Source of the DNA: Acidimicrobiaceae bacterium
GTDB lineage: Bacteria; Actinomycetota; Acidimicrobiia; Acidimicrobiales; Ilumatobacteraceae
Assembly: GCA_003154135.1 (NCBI GenBank)
Contig: PMCN01000143.1
Location: 8,137-13,475, forward strand
Length of the DNA: 5,339 nt
Direction of reading: 5' to 3'
The notes beneath the pieces are model-generated. The model saw only the letters and a list, made by a program, of their open reading frames with translations, did no database searches and was not told where the DNA came from. The position numbers and the translations under genes are program-made. Shown here piece by piece: positions 5,205-5,339 of this stretch; the stretch's first letter is position 1; every line of letters starts with the position of its first letter.

Positions 5205-5232
5205 ATCCTACGAGCGATCGAGAGCGTTTCAT
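5205..5232 (-). promoter_or_regulatory. Candidate promoter of the TPR gene
   Basis: On the minus strand, TAGGAT (5205-5210) is a good -10 (TANNNT). It is preceded at 16 bp by ATGAAA (5227-5232), 4 of 6 to TTGACA. Transcription would begin about 5198, 2-3 nt before the ATG at 5195, giving a leaderless or near-leaderless mRNA. That fits the lack of a strong Shine-Dalgarno (only AGGA at 5206-5209, 10 nt away and inside the -10). It lies just downstream of the rRNA terminator. Confidence 0.45.
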
Positions 5233-5250
5233 CGATCCGTCGGCGGACGC

Positions 5251-5293
5251 AAAAATGCCCGACGCCCCTGCCGCAGAGCGGACAGGGGCGTCG
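5251..5293 (-). terminator. Intrinsic terminator of the rRNA operon
   Basis: CGACGCCCCTG (5260-5270) pairs perfectly with CAGGGGCGTCG (5283-5293), an 11-bp GC-rich stem. It continues past a one-base bulge (5282) as CCGC/GCGG around an AGA loop. In minus-strand RNA it is followed by GGCA and then five U (5251-5255). It begins about 10 nt after the 5S 3' end, the expected place for a terminator of a 16S-23S-5S operon transcribed leftwards. Confidence 0.88.
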
Positions 5294-5302
5294 AGTGAGA
5301 AA

Positions 5303-5339
5303 TCCGGCGGCGACCTACTCTCCCAGGGGGTCTACCCCC
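5303..5339 (-). rRNA. rrf: 5S ribosomal RNA, 3' end (partial)
   Basis: The minus-strand sequence ends in GGGAGAGTAGGTCGCCGCCG followed by GA, the hallmark 3' tail of actinobacterial 5S rRNA: the helix IV/loop E GGGAGAGTAGG block, then the helix I strand. GGGGGTAGACCCCC just before it would form the tip of helix IV. Only about 37 of roughly 117-120 nt are in the window; the 5' part and presumably the 23S and 16S genes lie beyond the right edge. The exact 3' end (5302-5304) is approximate. Confidence 0.88.

Noticed and set aside
3891..5298. Long plus-strand open frames (3891-5093, 4298-5197, 4345-5298) opposite the TPR gene
   Set aside because: They mirror the GC-rich repeat array, whose 24-bp period leaves several frames free of stops. 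Their translations are repetitive Arg/Pro/Thr or Asp/His text without domains, while the minus frame has a real TPR half, a plausible start and a promoter.

Overview
The window is a dense, high-GC stretch of bacterial chromosome, very probably actinobacterial and perhaps from class Acidimicrobiia. The lineage is inferred from base composition, GTG starts, the Arg/Gly/Pro-rich TPR protein and remembered gene order, not from a database search. Five complete protein genes, one partial gene and the 3' tail of a 5S rRNA fill almost all of it. Every gene except the DUF1015 gene is on the minus strand.

From right to left, in the direction of most transcription: the 3' end of a 5S rRNA (end of an rRNA operon), then a strong intrinsic terminator. 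Next is a candidate promoter driving a 481-aa protein with a disordered Arg/Gly/Asp/Ser/Pro-rich N-terminal half, which carries a 24-bp in-frame tandem repeat, and a C-terminal TPR domain. After about 120 bp comes a small SSB-like OB-fold gene, then, 64 bp further on, a class I fructose-1,6-bisphosphate aldolase of the roughly 296-residue staphylococcal type. The aldolase converges on a plus-strand DUF1015 gene. Their stop codons are 1 bp apart and both lie inside a 10-bp hairpin.

The DUF1015 gene is divergent from a HAD-IIA phosphatase (NagD / glycerol-3-phosphate phosphatase type), with almost no intergenic space. The phosphatase gene is followed after 9 bp by a phasin-like coiled-coil protein with a basic PAKK-type tail, which runs off the left edge.

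Functionally this is a housekeeping neighbourhood: central carbon metabolism (aldolase, small-phosphate hydrolase), DNA binding (SSB-like), a scaffold-type TPR protein and a granule or nucleoid-type coiled-coil protein. From memory, the order TPR protein, HAD-IIA phosphatase, small protein resembles the Mycobacterium tuberculosis Rv1691-Rv1692-Rv1693 block upstream of tlyA/ppnK/recN. Here the ssb-like, aldolase and DUF1015 genes lie between the first two members. I see no CRISPR array, tRNA, transposase, prophage or defence system, and no clear new multi-gene system. The points most worth checking are the 24-bp repeat, the hairpin across the convergent stops, the tail-less SSB-like protein, and the ParB-like motif of DUF1015.
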